Assembly (NCBI GenBank): GCA_016288055.1
Contig: JAEEXZ010000011.1
Coordinates: 1 to 49,077 of the forward strand
Origin: Bacteroidales bacterium
GTDB taxonomy: Bacteria; Bacteroidota; Bacteroidia; Bacteroidales; UBA932
Direction of reading: 5' to 3'
Length of the DNA: 49,077 nt
Part shown: positions 25,891 through 34,987 of the stretch, piece after piece
Layout of the letters: each line of letters begins with the position of its first letter
Position numbering within the stretch: position 1 is the stretch's first letter
The notes under the pieces: model-generated
Told to the model about the DNA's origin: nothing
The model's database searches: none
The model's input: the letters and a program-made list of their open reading frames with translations, nothing else
Translations under genes and position numbers: made by a program

Positions 25891-27561
25891 ATGAAACTCA
25901 ATAGAATCATTTTATTCCTTGCAGCCTGCGTCATCCCGGCCTCCTGTGCCGACCTCGACTACACGGAGGAAAACACCCGTGACGAGGAATGGACCTACGA
26001 ATACTTCAAAGAAGGTATCAAGAATATGGTCTTTGACGTGTATGCACAGGTTTACAACGACGAGTTCGAGACCAACAGCGCCTACTTCCTGGCCGGTGCC
26101 ACCGACGAGGCCCAGTACGCGCTGGTGACCGGTGCCGTGAACGACTATGTGAACGGCGGCTGGAGCCCTGCGAACCCGTATTCCAACACCTGGAAGAAAT
26201 CCTACACGGCCATCGCCGACGTCCACATGTTCATGGAGAAGATGGAGAAGATGGACCTGACGGACTGGCAGTACAATCCGGACTATCCCAACTGGATAGA
26301 GCAGATGGAACTGTTCCCTTACGAACTGCGCTTCCTGCGCGCCTACTTCTACTTTGAACTGGTCAAGACCTACGGAGACGTTCCGCTGGTGACTACGACC
26401 CTCAGCAACGAGCAGGCCAACAACGTCACCCGTACGCCGGCCGCGGACGTCGTGAAGTTCATTGTGGATGAGCTGGATGCCATCATCCCCTACCTGCCTG
26501 TGACGTACACCTCGATCGTGGGTGCCGAAATTGGTCGTGCCACGCGTGTGGCCGCCGCCGCCCTGAAGGCCCGCACCCTGCTGTATGCCGCTTCTCCGCT
26601 GTTCAATCCCACCAACGACGTAACCAAGTGGGAGGCTGCCGCCGAAGCCTGCAAGTTCGTGCTGGACAACGCCGATGCCTGGGGACTCAAGCTTGGCGAA
26701 TACGGCGCCCTGTGGGGACACGACGCCTTCTTCAACCCGGAGCTCATCTTCGGCCTGGGCCGCGGTGAGTTCAACTCCTTCGAGATGGACAACTATCCCG
26801 TGGGCGTTGAGAACGGCGCTTCCGGTGTATGCCCCAGCCAGTCGCTGGTGGACCAGTACGAGTATGTCAGCAATGGCGAAACCTTCGCCCAGCGCCATCC
26901 CGGTTCCATCGACCTCAGTGCGGAAGACCCGTATGAAGGACTGGATCCCCGTTTCGGTCTCACCGTGGTGAAGAACGGCGACGAATGGCCCCTGAACAGC
27001 GCTCAGAAGAAACCCATCGAGATTTTCGCCGGCGGTTTCAACGCTTCTCCCAAGTATGGCGCCACGCCTACAGGTTACTACCTGAAGAAGTATGTCGATG
27101 GCACCTGCGTCACTACGGCCGACAACCAGACCAAGCGTCGCCACACCTGGATCCTGTTCCGTTTGGGTGAGATGTACCTGGATTATGCCGAGGCTGTATT
27201 CCATGCCACCGGCAGTGCCAAGGACAACACCTACGGAATGACGGCCAACGACGCTATCAACGTGCTGCGCAAGCGCGTCGGGATGCCCAAGTTCACCGAG
27301 GACGGCGATGCCTGGCTGGCCCGCTACGAGCGTGAACGCATGGTGGAACTGGCATTCGAGAACCATCGTTTCTGGGATGTCCGCCGCTGGAAGAAGGGCC
27401 CCCAGTATTTCGGAAGCATCCAACTGGCCTCCATCAGCAGCGACCTGCTACTGACCCGCTCCACCGTCACCCGTCAGTGGGACGACAAGTACTACTTCTA
27501 TCCTATCCCTCAGTCTGAACTGAAGAAGAACCCCAAGCTGGGTCAGAATCAGGGATGGTAG
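25891..27561 (+). CDS. xusD: SusD/RagB family lipoprotein (XusD-like)
   Basis: A 556-residue lipoprotein. The signal peptide MKLNRIILFLAACVIPASC has lipobox PASC, so it is lipidated at Cys19. Helical TPR segments (FPYELRFLRAYFYFELVKTYGDVPLVT, TWILFRLGEMYLDYAEAVFHATG) are the SusD family core, and NPKLGQNQGW is the standard end. It forms the lid of the XusC transporter and binds a xylan-derived ligand. It starts 13 nt after the xusC stop; I use the ATG at 25891 rather than a frame start at 25867 inside xusC. Confidence 0.9.
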   Translation: MKLNRIILFLAACVIPASCADLDYTEENTRDEEWTYEYFKEGIKNMVFDVYAQVYNDEFETNSAYFLAGATDEAQYALVTGAVNDYVNGGWSPANPYSNTWKKSYTAIADVHMFMEKMEKMDLTDWQYNPDYPNWIEQMELFPYELRFLRAYFYFELVKTYGDVPLVTTTLSNEQANNVTRTPAADVVKFIVDELDAIIPYLPVTYTSIVGAEIGRATRVAAAALKARTLLYAASPLFNPTNDVTKWEAAAEACKFVLDNADAWGLKLGEYGALWGHDAFFNPELIFGLGRGEFNSFEMDNYPVGVENGASGVCPSQSLVDQYEYVSNGETFAQRHPGSIDLSAEDPYEGLDPRFGLTVVKNGDEWPLNSAQKKPIEIFAGGFNASPKYGATPTGYYLKKYVDGTCVTTADNQTKRRHTWILFRLGEMYLDYAEAVFHATGSAKDNTYGMTANDAINVLRKRVGMPKFTEDGDAWLARYERERMVELAFENHRFWDVRRWKKGPQYFGSIQLASISSDLLLTRSTVTRQWDDKYYFYPIPQSELKKNPKLGQNQGW

Positions 27562-27588
27562 TATAACAGAACAATAAGGAATTCAAAT

Positions 27589-29088
27589 ATGAAAAAGATA
27601 GTCAAATATATTGCTCTGGCGGTCGTCCTTACAGGTGCTTTCTCTGCCTGTATCAAGGAGAAAGACCCCACGGCGGCCGACATGGGACTGGGTATCAAAA
27701 CCTTCTTCCCTACCAAGGTTGTCGCCGGACAGCCGATGACCATCAACGGTAACGGGCTTGCCGATGTCACCGAGATTGTGTTCCCGGGAGACGTGACCGT
27801 TACCAATTTCCAGCTCGTCGGCGGCGAAATGATCCGCGTGAATGCGCCGCAGGGCATTGCTGCCGAAGGCGGCAAGCTCGTCATCCGTACGGCCGATGAC
27901 GAGGCCGTTTCCAGCGCCGACCTTACTCTGGGCCATACCGTCATTTCCGGTTATTCCAAACAGGAAGGCGAGAGCATCCAGGGTGGAGAAGAACTTAAGA
28001 TCTACGGTAAGGACCTGGAATTCATTTCCGGAATCGAACTGATGGATGCCGATGGCAATCCGATGCTCCTGGACGATACCATGTTCTACCGCAAGGGAAC
28101 CAGCGTCGTTTCCATCCTCATCCCCAAGAAGACCATCTATGACGGTACTTTCGTCGGGAAGGTGTTCACGGTGGACAGTCAGGAATTCGACATGCCGTCC
28201 TTGAAGTACTCCCCGGCCGCCCAGGGTGGCCACTGGGAGACTGTGAAGACGGTTGTCTGGACCAACGAGGATCCTGCCGGCAACGGTGCCATCAACTGGA
28301 GCGGCACCTACCGCTTCGCCTTGGAAGGCCATGACGGCAACAACGAGTGTATTGCTACATTCGGCCAGGAAGTCTGGGAAAAACTCATCGGCGGTCCTTT
28401 CCACATCAAGTTCGTCCCGGCCGAAGGCTTCGATTCATACCAGATCCGTATTTGCAACGGCTGGTGGACGGAACAGTGGATGGCGGACGATATCATGGCA
28501 GGCTCCGAAGCAATCGTGGACAACGGTGACGGGACCTTCTCCGTGGAGGTGGATGTTACGTCGAACCCTGACTTTGTGGCAACCCTTGAAGAGAAGCACC
28601 TGCTCATCACCGGCAACGGCTTCATTCCGCTTGAGCTTTACTTCGAGGAAGAGGTTTTCGTCAACGACGACGGCCCGAAGGAAGTGGATATCTGGAAGAA
28701 CGAGGATGTCACCGGCAACGGTGCCATCAGCTGGAGCGGCACCTACCGCTTCGCCTTGGAAGGCCATGACGGCAACAACGAGTGTATCGCCACGTTCCCT
28801 CAGGAAGTCTGGGAAAAACTCATCGGCGGTCCTTTCCATATCCAGTTCGTCCCGGCCGAAGGCTTCGATTCATATCAGATCCGTATTTGCAACGGTTGGT
28901 GGACGGAACAGTGGATGGCGGACGATATCATGGCAGGCTCCGAAGCAATCGTGGACAACGGTGACGGGACCTTCTCCGTGGCGGTGGATGTCACGTCGAA
29001 CCCTGACTTTGTGGCAACCCTTGAAGAGAAGCACCTGCTCATCACCGGCAACGGCTTCATTCCGTTAAGACTATATTTCGTGGAGTAA
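27589..29088 (+). CDS. xusE: Surface glycan-binding lipoprotein with near-identical tandem repeat (XusE position)
   Basis: A 499-residue lipoprotein (MKKIVKYIALAVVLTGAFSAC, lipidated at Cys21). Residues about 30-110 look like an IPT/TIG immunoglobulin-like domain (VVAGQPMTINGNGLADVTEIVFPG). Residues about 221-365 and 366-499 are two almost identical copies of a beta-rich module with WSGTYRFALEGHDGNN, GPFHIxFVPAEGFDSYQIRI and CNGWWTEQWMADDI; the many Trp/Tyr residues suit carbohydrate binding. Position and organisation match the fifth gene of xylan utilization systems, which binds xylan outside the cell. Ligand binding is inferred. It ends the five-gene operon, with a terminator 23 nt downstream. 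Confidence 0.82.
   Translation: MKKIVKYIALAVVLTGAFSACIKEKDPTAADMGLGIKTFFPTKVVAGQPMTINGNGLADVTEIVFPGDVTVTNFQLVGGEMIRVNAPQGIAAEGGKLVIRTADDEAVSSADLTLGHTVISGYSKQEGESIQGGEELKIYGKDLEFISGIELMDADGNPMLLDDTMFYRKGTSVVSILIPKKTIYDGTFVGKVFTVDSQEFDMPSLKYSPAAQGGHWETVKTVVWTNEDPAGNGAINWSGTYRFALEGHDGNNECIATFGQEVWEKLIGGPFHIKFVPAEGFDSYQIRICNGWWTEQWMADDIMAGSEAIVDNGDGTFSVEVDVTSNPDFVATLEEKHLLITGNGFIPLELYFEEEVFVNDDGPKEVDIWKNEDVTGNGAISWSGTYRFALEGHDGNNECIATFPQEVWEKLIGGPFHIQFVPAEGFDSYQIRICNGWWTEQWMADDIMAGSEAIVDNGDGTFSVAVDVTSNPDFVATLEEKHLLITGNGFIPLRLYFVE
28251..29085 (+). repeat. 435-bp in-frame tandem duplication in xusE
   Basis: Copy 1 is 28251-28685 and copy 2 is 28686-29085. The offset is exactly 435 bp (for example AACGAGGAT at 28264 and 28699). 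Differences are few and scattered, such as GGCCAGGAAGTC versus CCTCAGGAAGTC, and the copies diverge mainly at their ends. High DNA identity, including synonymous positions, points to a recent duplication or gene conversion. Confidence 0.9.
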
Positions 29089-29110
29089 TATAGGTTAGTA
29101 GTTTTGTGTT

Positions 29111-29147
29111 CGGGAGGCGGGCCGTGAGGCCAGCCTCCCGATTTTTT
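29111..29147 (+). terminator. Terminator of the xus operon
   Basis: Arms CGGGAGGC (29111-29118) and GCCTCCCG (29133-29140) are followed by a T-run to 29147, 22 nt after the xusE stop. Confidence 0.8.
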
Positions 29148-29149
29148 AT

Positions 29150-29229
29150 GCAGAATGTTTCAAAATCCACAGAATGTGTTAAATTTGTATCACAACCACT
29201 AATAACACCTATTTTGAAACATTTTCTGC
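29150..29229 (+). promoter_or_regulatory. Promoter of the hybrid regulator framed by inverted TGTTTCAAAA sites
   Basis: GCAGAATGTTTCAAAAT (29150-29166) and the inverse ATTTTGAAACATTTTCTGC (29211-29229) frame a TAnnTTTG box, TAAATTTG, at 29180-29187. The match between arms is 17 bases with a 2-base gap. Transcription would start near 29194, and the second arm overlaps the proposed TTG start codon at 29214. This arrangement suggests autoregulation by the encoded regulator. Confidence 0.55.
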
Positions 29230-32200
29230 GTTATTTTGTCGTTTTTGCCGCTGCGTTCCTGTGCACTTTTGTTTCAAATGCGCAAATGGCCCGCCTTTAC
29301 ACGACAGATTCCAACCTTCCCAACAGTCAGGTAAACCACATTTACCAGGATGGACGCGGCTTCGTCTGGATTGCCACGGAAAACGGACTGGCCCGCTTCG
29401 ACGGGCAGGACTTCCAGACCTTCCGCTACCGCAGGGACAAGGCCGATGCCCTGGCCAGCGACCTGGTCCTGGATGTATTCGAGGACAGCCGCGGCACCCT
29501 CTGGGCCGGAACCTCCAAAGGGCTTCAGTATTACAACAGCGACAGCCGTTCTTTCTCGCTGCTGGACCTCAAAGACCCCGAGGTCCCCGATTCCGGTCAG
29601 CACATCCTCTGCATCCAGGAGGTCCGGACGGGGATCGGCACGTCGGAGCTCTGGGTGGCTTCTTCCCAGCACGGAATCTACATCCTGGATCCGGATACGC
29701 ACCATCTGAAAAAGGAACGCAGGAACCTGGTCAATAAAAACCTGCCTTCCCCCTTTGTCTATTCAATCTTCCAGGATTCCCGCGGCTGGGTGTGGCTGGC
29801 CGGCGAGACGGGCGGCCTGTCGGTGGTGGATGCCGCCACACTGGGCAACCAGGGCATCACGATGGATACGTCCACCTATGTTCGCGCCTTCGGCGAAGAC
29901 CCCGCCAGCGGGGACATGCTTCTGGCCACGATGAACGGTCTCTATGTCTATTCTGCATCGGCCCGCACCCTCACGGCCTCGCGCGACAGGGAGGCCCGCA
30001 GCTGCCAGGCGCGTTCGCTGCTTTTCAGCAAGTCCCAGCAGCGCAGCGGCGGAAAACGTTTCCTGATAGGGACGGAAGGCAGCGGCCTGCGTGTCTATGA
30101 CATGGAGACGGACCGGCTCTGCAAGGCGGACATCCCCTATATCTCCGTGGACATTTCCCGCTGGAAGGTTCATTCCCTCATGGAGGACAAACAGGGCAAC
30201 ATCTGGGTGGGCGCTTTCCAGACCGGTGTGCTGGTCATACCCCACTCGATGTATGGCTTCGAATATATCCGGGCCGACTATGGATGTGTCTCGTCCATCG
30301 CCCGCAATCCTTCCGACGGTTCGATGTGGGTGGGGTCCGACGGCGGCGGCCTCATGCGGGTGGCCCCGGACGGCTCCCGCCAGGTGTTCAACGCCTCCAA
30401 CAGCACCCTCACCAACGACTCGGTCATGGCTCTGGCTTTCGACCGGCGGGGAACGCTGTGGGTGGCCACCTACCTGGACGGCCTGTTCACCTACACTCCT
30501 TCCCGCGGATTCCGCCGTTTTGCCGATGCCGCCGCCCTGGGCACTTCCAACGTGGCCTGTCTGGCCTACGATGCCAGGGAAGACCAGATGTATGTGGGCA
30601 CCTACGGCGCAGGCCTCAGTATCGTCTCCGCCTCGCGGGAAAAGGTGATTCACCGCCTGGCCGAGGATATCAACAAGTGGGTGAGCGCCCTGTACATCGA
30701 TCGGGGCGGTGAAATCGTCTGGCTGGGCACTTTCAACGGCCCCATGTGCTACAACCCCATGCTGGGACGGCTCATCGCCTACAATCAGGGGGACATCGCC
30801 GTGAAGGCCCGCGTGTACTGTATCCAGGAGGCCACGGACGGCCGTATCTGGATAGGAACCGGCGAAGGCCTCTACGCGATTGACCGCACGCGCGGGACCG
30901 TCTCCGTCTATTCCGAGGCCGACGGCCTCTCCAGCGATGTGGTGGATGCCATCGAGGAGGCGGCCGACGGAACCCTCTGGATTTCCACCTCCTATGGTCT
31001 CAATCATCTGAACCCGGCGACGGGAGAAATCGGCAATTATTACTCCTACGACGGCCTGCAGGGCAACGAATTCCACTTCGCGGCCAGTTTCAGGGATGCC
31101 GACGGGAAACTGTTCTTCGGAGGGACGGGCGGCGTCACCTGCTTCTATCCCCAGATGGTGAACCAGTTCCCCAAGATCGTTCCCCCGCTGTACTTCAGCC
31201 AGCTTACCGTGCTCAACGAAGAGGTGAACTACGATGCATCGGCCCAGGAGAACTTCCTGGACAAGAACCTGACGGAGGCGCGTCAGATAACCCTTCCGTT
31301 CAAGTACAACACCTTCACCCTGGACTTCTCCGTACTGGAGTACACCAATCCCAAGAAAATCCGGTACTCCTACAAGATGGAGCACTTTGACAAGGAATGG
31401 CACAAACTCCCCGCCGACCTCCATTCGGCCTCCTACGCCAACCTTCCCGCAGGCCGCTACTCCCTGTACGTGAACGCCTACTTCGACGGGAATCCGGACA
31501 TCTGCTCCACGGCCTCCATCGCCATCCGCGTGCTGCGCCCGTGGTATCTGTCGGGAGTGGCCCTGCTCGTGTACGCCCTGCTGGGCGGCGTGTTCATCTT
31601 TCTGCTGGTCCACTACATCATGCGCCGCCGGGAAATCAAGCGGGAAGAGGAGGCGTCCGAGATCAAGGAGCTCAAACTGAAGATGTTCACCAACATCTCC
31701 CACGAGATCCGGACCCCGCTCACCCTGCTGATGTCCCCGCTCAAGCAGATGCGCGAGTCGGAGACGGATCCGCACCGCAAGGACCTCTACAACCTGATGT
31801 ACCGCAACTCCCTGCGTATCCTCCGTCTGGTGAACCAGATCATGGACATGCGCAAGGTGGACGAAGGAAGGATGCAGCTGCACTTCCTGGAGACGGATAT
31901 CGTCTATTTCGTGCGGGATATCATGCAGTCCTTCGACAACATGGCGGTATCGCGCAACATAGACCTGGTCCTTAGCCCCGAGGCAGAGGTTATCGACCTG
32001 TGGATAGACCAGGGAAACTTTGACAAGATTATCTTCAACCTGCTCTCCAACGCCTTCAAGCACACGCCCGAAGGAGGACGCATCCAGATCGGGATTACCA
32101 CGGCCCGCAAGAACCGCGGCATCCTGGCTCCCGAGATTCCTTCCCAGGTAGAGATTACCATTACCAACAGCGGTTCCCGTATCGAGGATACCCATCTGGA

Positions 32201-33308
32201 CAAGGTGTTCGAACGCTTCTTCCAGAGCGACGTGCTGGATGCCAAGATGGGCAGCGGCGTGGGCCTGAGCCTGACCCGCATGCTGGTGGAACTGCACCAC
32301 GGTGTGATAACGGCGGCCAATACGGAGGATGGCGTGTGCTTCCGCGTCACCATTCCGGCTGGCTGCGAGCACCTCACCGACGAAGAACTCTCCGCCACCT
32401 CGCACCACAAGGACCTGTACACCAAGATGCCCACGAGCGAAGAGCTGGTGCGCAGCACCGAAGACCTTGCCTTCAGGCCAGCGGCCGACGCCTCCGAGAA
32501 AGTGCTCAAATCCAAGCGCAGCGTGGTTATCGTGGACGACGACCCCGAAATCCGCGACTACCTTCTCGCGGAGCTTCGTTCCCTGTACAACGTCAAAACC
32601 TTCCCCGGCGCGCAGGAGGCCTGGGCCGATATTTCCACGACCCAGCCCGACGTGGTGGTCTCCGACCTGATGATGAGCGGCATGGACGGCCTGGAACTGT
32701 GCCGCCGCATCCGTCACAACCCCGTCACCAGCCACATCCCCGTCATCATCCTCACCTCATCGGCCGACGAAACCAGCCACCTGGAGAGCATCGACAGCGG
32801 CGCCGACCGCTTCCTGTCCAAGCCGCTTTCCATCGCGCTGCTGCGCAGCTCCATCGCGCAGGTCATCTCCACCCGCGACACCATGCGCGGCAAGTTCTCC
32901 GGCGGTACGCGCTACGACTACGAGGAGGTGAAGGTGAATTCCGTGGGGGCAGACCTGATGGACCGCGTGATGGAGGTGGTCAAACGAAACCTGGACAACC
33001 CGGAGTTCAGCGTCGAGGACCTCAGCCGCGAAGTGGGTATGAGCCGCGTCCACATGAACCGCAAGCTCAAGGAGGCACTGGGCATTTCCCCGTCCAGCCT
33101 TATCAAATCCACCCGCATGAAACAGGCCGCCTATCTGCTGGTCCACGAAAAGGTGAATATCTCCGAGATTGCCTACCGTGTGGGCTTCTCCACACCTTCC
33201 TATTTCTCCAATTCTTTCCGCAGTTATTTCGGGATGTCTCCGAAGGAGTTTGAAGTCAAATACGCCGACGTTACCGACCGTGAAGAACTGGACAGATTGT
33301 TCGAATGA
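29214..33308 (+). CDS. Hybrid two-component system regulator (xylan sensor, AraC-type output)
   Basis: About 1364 residues. Signal peptide KHFLRYFVVFAAAFLCTFVSNAQ, then a periplasmic two-bladed-propeller sensor of Reg_prop repeats (IYQDGRGFVWIATENGLARFDG, IFQDSRGWVWLAGETGGL), a Y_Y_Y domain, and a membrane segment at about 780-802. A histidine kinase follows (SHEIRTP, phospho-His about 830; ATPase with NLLSNAFKHTPEGG), then a receiver (VVIVDDDPE, phospho-Asp about 1151 in VVSDLMM) and a C-terminal AraC HTH (GFSTPSYFSNSFRSYFGMSP). It senses xylo-oligosaccharides and switches on the locus; XynR of Prevotella is the counterpart. I place the start at TTG 29214, because the only upstream promoter box would begin the mRNA after the ATG at 29148. 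Confidence 0.88.
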   Translation: MKHFLRYFVVFAAAFLCTFVSNAQMARLYTTDSNLPNSQVNHIYQDGRGFVWIATENGLARFDGQDFQTFRYRRDKADALASDLVLDVFEDSRGTLWAGTSKGLQYYNSDSRSFSLLDLKDPEVPDSGQHILCIQEVRTGIGTSELWVASSQHGIYILDPDTHHLKKERRNLVNKNLPSPFVYSIFQDSRGWVWLAGETGGLSVVDAATLGNQGITMDTSTYVRAFGEDPASGDMLLATMNGLYVYSASARTLTASRDREARSCQARSLLFSKSQQRSGGKRFLIGTEGSGLRVYDMETDRLCKADIPYISVDISRWKVHSLMEDKQGNIWVGAFQTGVLVIPHSMYGFEYIRADYGCVSSIARNPSDGSMWVGSDGGGLMRVAPDGSRQVFNASNSTLTNDSVMALAFDRRGTLWVATYLDGLFTYTPSRGFRRFADAAALGTSNVACLAYDAREDQMYVGTYGAGLSIVSASREKVIHRLAEDINKWVSALYIDRGGEIVWLGTFNGPMCYNPMLGRLIAYNQGDIAVKARVYCIQEATDGRIWIGTGEGLYAIDRTRGTVSVYSEADGLSSDVVDAIEEAADGTLWISTSYGLNHLNPATGEIGNYYSYDGLQGNEFHFAASFRDADGKLFFGGTGGVTCFYPQMVNQFPKIVPPLYFSQLTVLNEEVNYDASAQENFLDKNLTEARQITLPFKYNTFTLDFSVLEYTNPKKIRYSYKMEHFDKEWHKLPADLHSASYANLPAGRYSLYVNAYFDGNPDICSTASIAIRVLRPWYLSGVALLVYALLGGVFIFLLVHYIMRRREIKREEEASEIKELKLKMFTNISHEIRTPLTLLMSPLKQMRESETDPHRKDLYNLMYRNSLRILRLVNQIMDMRKVDEGRMQLHFLETDIVYFVRDIMQSFDNMAVSRNIDLVLSPEAEVIDLWIDQGNFDKIIFNLLSNAFKHTPEGGRIQIGITTARKNRGILAPEIPSQVEITITNSGSRIEDTHLDKVFERFFQSDVLDAKMGSGVGLSLTRMLVELHHGVITAANTEDGVCFRVTIPAGCEHLTDEELSATSHHKDLYTKMPTSEELVRSTEDLAFRPAADASEKVLKSKRSVVIVDDDPEIRDYLLAELRSLYNVKTFPGAQEAWADISTTQPDVVVSDLMMSGMDGLELCRRIRHNPVTSHIPVIILTSSADETSHLESIDSGADRFLSKPLSIALLRSSIAQVISTRDTMRGKFSGGTRYDYEEVKVNSVGADLMDRVMEVVKRNLDNPEFSVEDLSREVGMSRVHMNRKLKEALGISPSSLIKSTRMKQAAYLLVHEKVNISEIAYRVGFSTPSYFSNSFRSYFGMSPKEFEVKYADVTDREELDRLFE

Positions 33309-33350
33309 ACCGTTTTTAAAATAAAATGTAACGATAGTTACAGTTTTGGT

Positions 33351-33380
33351 TTGTTTTCAATAACGACTGAAACATTTCTG
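33351..33380. promoter_or_regulatory. Weak third copy of the candidate xylan operator
   Basis: TTGTTTTCAA (33351-33360) and TGAAACATTTCTG (33368-33380) resemble the two arms upstream of the regulator (TGTTTCAAAA and TGAAACATTTTCTG), in the same inverted order but closer together. They lie just before the esterase-symporter-xylanase operon. The match is imperfect, so this is a suggestion. Confidence 0.35.
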
Positions 33381-33402
33381 GCCCCTTCCGAGGGGCCTTT
33401 TT
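33380..33402 (+). terminator. Terminator of the hybrid regulator gene
   Basis: Arms GGCCCCT (33380-33386) and AGGGGCC (33391-33397) form a tight hairpin with a 4-nt loop, followed by TTTTT. It lies 70 nt after the regulator stop and directly upstream of the next promoter box. Confidence 0.8.
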
Positions 33403-33404
33403 GA

Positions 33405-33412
33405 TAACTTTG
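33405..33412 (+). promoter_or_regulatory. -7 box of the esterase-symporter-GH10-GH43 operon
   Basis: TAACTTTG is an exact TAnnTTTG match with only 4 nt before the ATG at 33417, so the transcript is probably leaderless. It begins 3 nt after the T-run of the preceding terminator. Confidence 0.6.
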
Positions 33413-33416
33413 CAAC

Positions 33417-34985
33417 ATGAAAAAAGCCCTCATAATTATACTTTTTGCGCTCCTGGCGTCCTGCAGCCGGGGGCCTGTCACCATGCCCCGCATCTTCTCC
33501 GACCACATGGTCATCCAGCGGGACCGCCCCGTCCCGGTATGGGGTTCCGCCCGTCCCTTCGCGCCGGTCACCCTGGAATGGCAGGGCCGGACACTGAGCG
33601 TGAAGGCCGATTCCGACGGCCGCTGGAGAGCCGAACTGCCCGCCACCGAAGCCGGCGGTCCCTATACGCTGAAGGTGAACGACACGCTCATCCGGGATAT
33701 CCTGGTGGGAGACGTGTTCCTCTGCTCCGGCCAGTCCAACATGGAACTTCCCGTGGGCCGGTGCCTGGATGCGGTAGCAGACGAAATCAAGGGCTACGCG
33801 AACGAGAATATGCGTTACCTCTTCGTCCCCGTCGCCTATGACTTCGACGGGCCGCAGGAGGACCTTCCTGCCTGCGCGTGGGAGGTGCTGGACGGAGACC
33901 AGACGGCTCTCGACTGGGGTGCGGTGAGCTATTTCACTGCCAAATACCTCCAGGAAGACACAGGCATTCCCGTGGGAATGGTGAATGTGTCCGTGGGCGG
34001 GTCTCCCATCGAAGCCTGGCTGCGGGAGGATGTCCTTCCCGGCTACGCCCTGGACGAACTGAACTTCCTTCGCCGGCCCCATGTGCTGGACAGCCTGAAC
34101 CACTTCAACGCAACCCTCTATACCGACTGGCAGAACGCCCATAACGCCCTTCCCGCCAATACGCAGGCCCGATGGGAACGGGTAGATCTCTTCGACAGAT
34201 CCTGGGGAATCGACGCAAAGGGTGAGAACAAGTACGGCAGCCACTATCTGCGTACTTCCTTCAACCTTCCCGAAGGATGGACGGGAGCCTCCCTGCTGCG
34301 CCTGGGCGCCATGATCGACGCCGATTCCACCTTCGTCAACGGCCAGTATGTGGGCAATACCACTTATATGTATCCGCCCCGCAACTATTCCGTCCCTGAA
34401 GGTGTGCTCAAGGAAGGGCTCAATACGGTGGAAATCCATCTGTATGCCTGTGGCGGCAACCCTCCTTCCTTCGTCCCCGACAAAGAATACTGCCTGGAAA
34501 CGCCCGGCGGGAAAGTCTCGCTGCTGAAGGGCTGGGAACATAAGGACGGCCGACGGATGCCGGCCCGCCCGTCCCAGGTCTTCCTCCACTACAAGGCCGC
34601 CGGCCTGTACAACGCGATGGAAGCGCCCTTGAAGAACTTCGCCTTCGCCGGATTCATCTGGTACCAGGGAGAAAGCAACTGCTGGAACGCCGCAGACTAC
34701 GGATCCCTCCTGAAGACGCTGGTGAATACCCGCCGCGAGGAACTGGCCACCCCCGACCTTCCCTTCTATATCATTGAACTGGCAGCCTTCGAACATTCGG
34801 AACTTACCGACAACGACTGGGGCTGGAACCGGGTGCAGAAGGAGCAGCGTCTCACGGCCCGTGAAATGGAAGGAGTCTATCTTGTCCCCAACGCAGACCT
34901 TGGCGAATGGAACGACATCCACCCGCAGGACAAGGCCACCGTGGGACGCAGGACCGCAAATGTGATACTCGAAGCTAATAAGTAG
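33417..34985 (+). CDS. Acetylxylan/sialate O-acetylesterase-type SGNH lipoprotein
   Basis: A 522-residue esterase. The signal peptide ends in lipobox LLASC (lipidated at Cys16). The GQSNM block has nucleophile Ser107, WYQGESN is conserved block III of the family, and NDIHPQDK near the C-terminus supplies the Asp-x-x-His pair. An inserted beta domain (about 210-350) resembles a galactose-binding fold. Annotated members are called sialate O-acetylesterase (SASA), but in xylan loci such as Prevotella xynE they remove acetyl groups from xylan, which fits the neighbours here. First gene of a four-gene operon with 2-nt or overlapping junctions. Confidence 0.85.
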   Translation: MKKALIIILFALLASCSRGPVTMPRIFSDHMVIQRDRPVPVWGSARPFAPVTLEWQGRTLSVKADSDGRWRAELPATEAGGPYTLKVNDTLIRDILVGDVFLCSGQSNMELPVGRCLDAVADEIKGYANENMRYLFVPVAYDFDGPQEDLPACAWEVLDGDQTALDWGAVSYFTAKYLQEDTGIPVGMVNVSVGGSPIEAWLREDVLPGYALDELNFLRRPHVLDSLNHFNATLYTDWQNAHNALPANTQARWERVDLFDRSWGIDAKGENKYGSHYLRTSFNLPEGWTGASLLRLGAMIDADSTFVNGQYVGNTTYMYPPRNYSVPEGVLKEGLNTVEIHLYACGGNPPSFVPDKEYCLETPGGKVSLLKGWEHKDGRRMPARPSQVFLHYKAAGLYNAMEAPLKNFAFAGFIWYQGESNCWNAADYGSLLKTLVNTRREELATPDLPFYIIELAAFEHSELTDNDWGWNRVQKEQRLTAREMEGVYLVPNADLGEWNDIHPQDKATVGRRTANVILEANK

Positions 34986-34987
34986 TC

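Noticed and set aside
17894..29088. Starch utilization (sus) locus
   Set aside because: No GH13, GH97 or SusR-like neighbours; GH10, GH43 and acetylesterase genes and the C-D-C-D-E order indicate xylan.
29763..32735. 990-codon open frame antisense to the hybrid regulator
   Set aside because: A shadow frame of a GC-rich gene; low-complexity His/Val/Gly composition and no recognisable fold.
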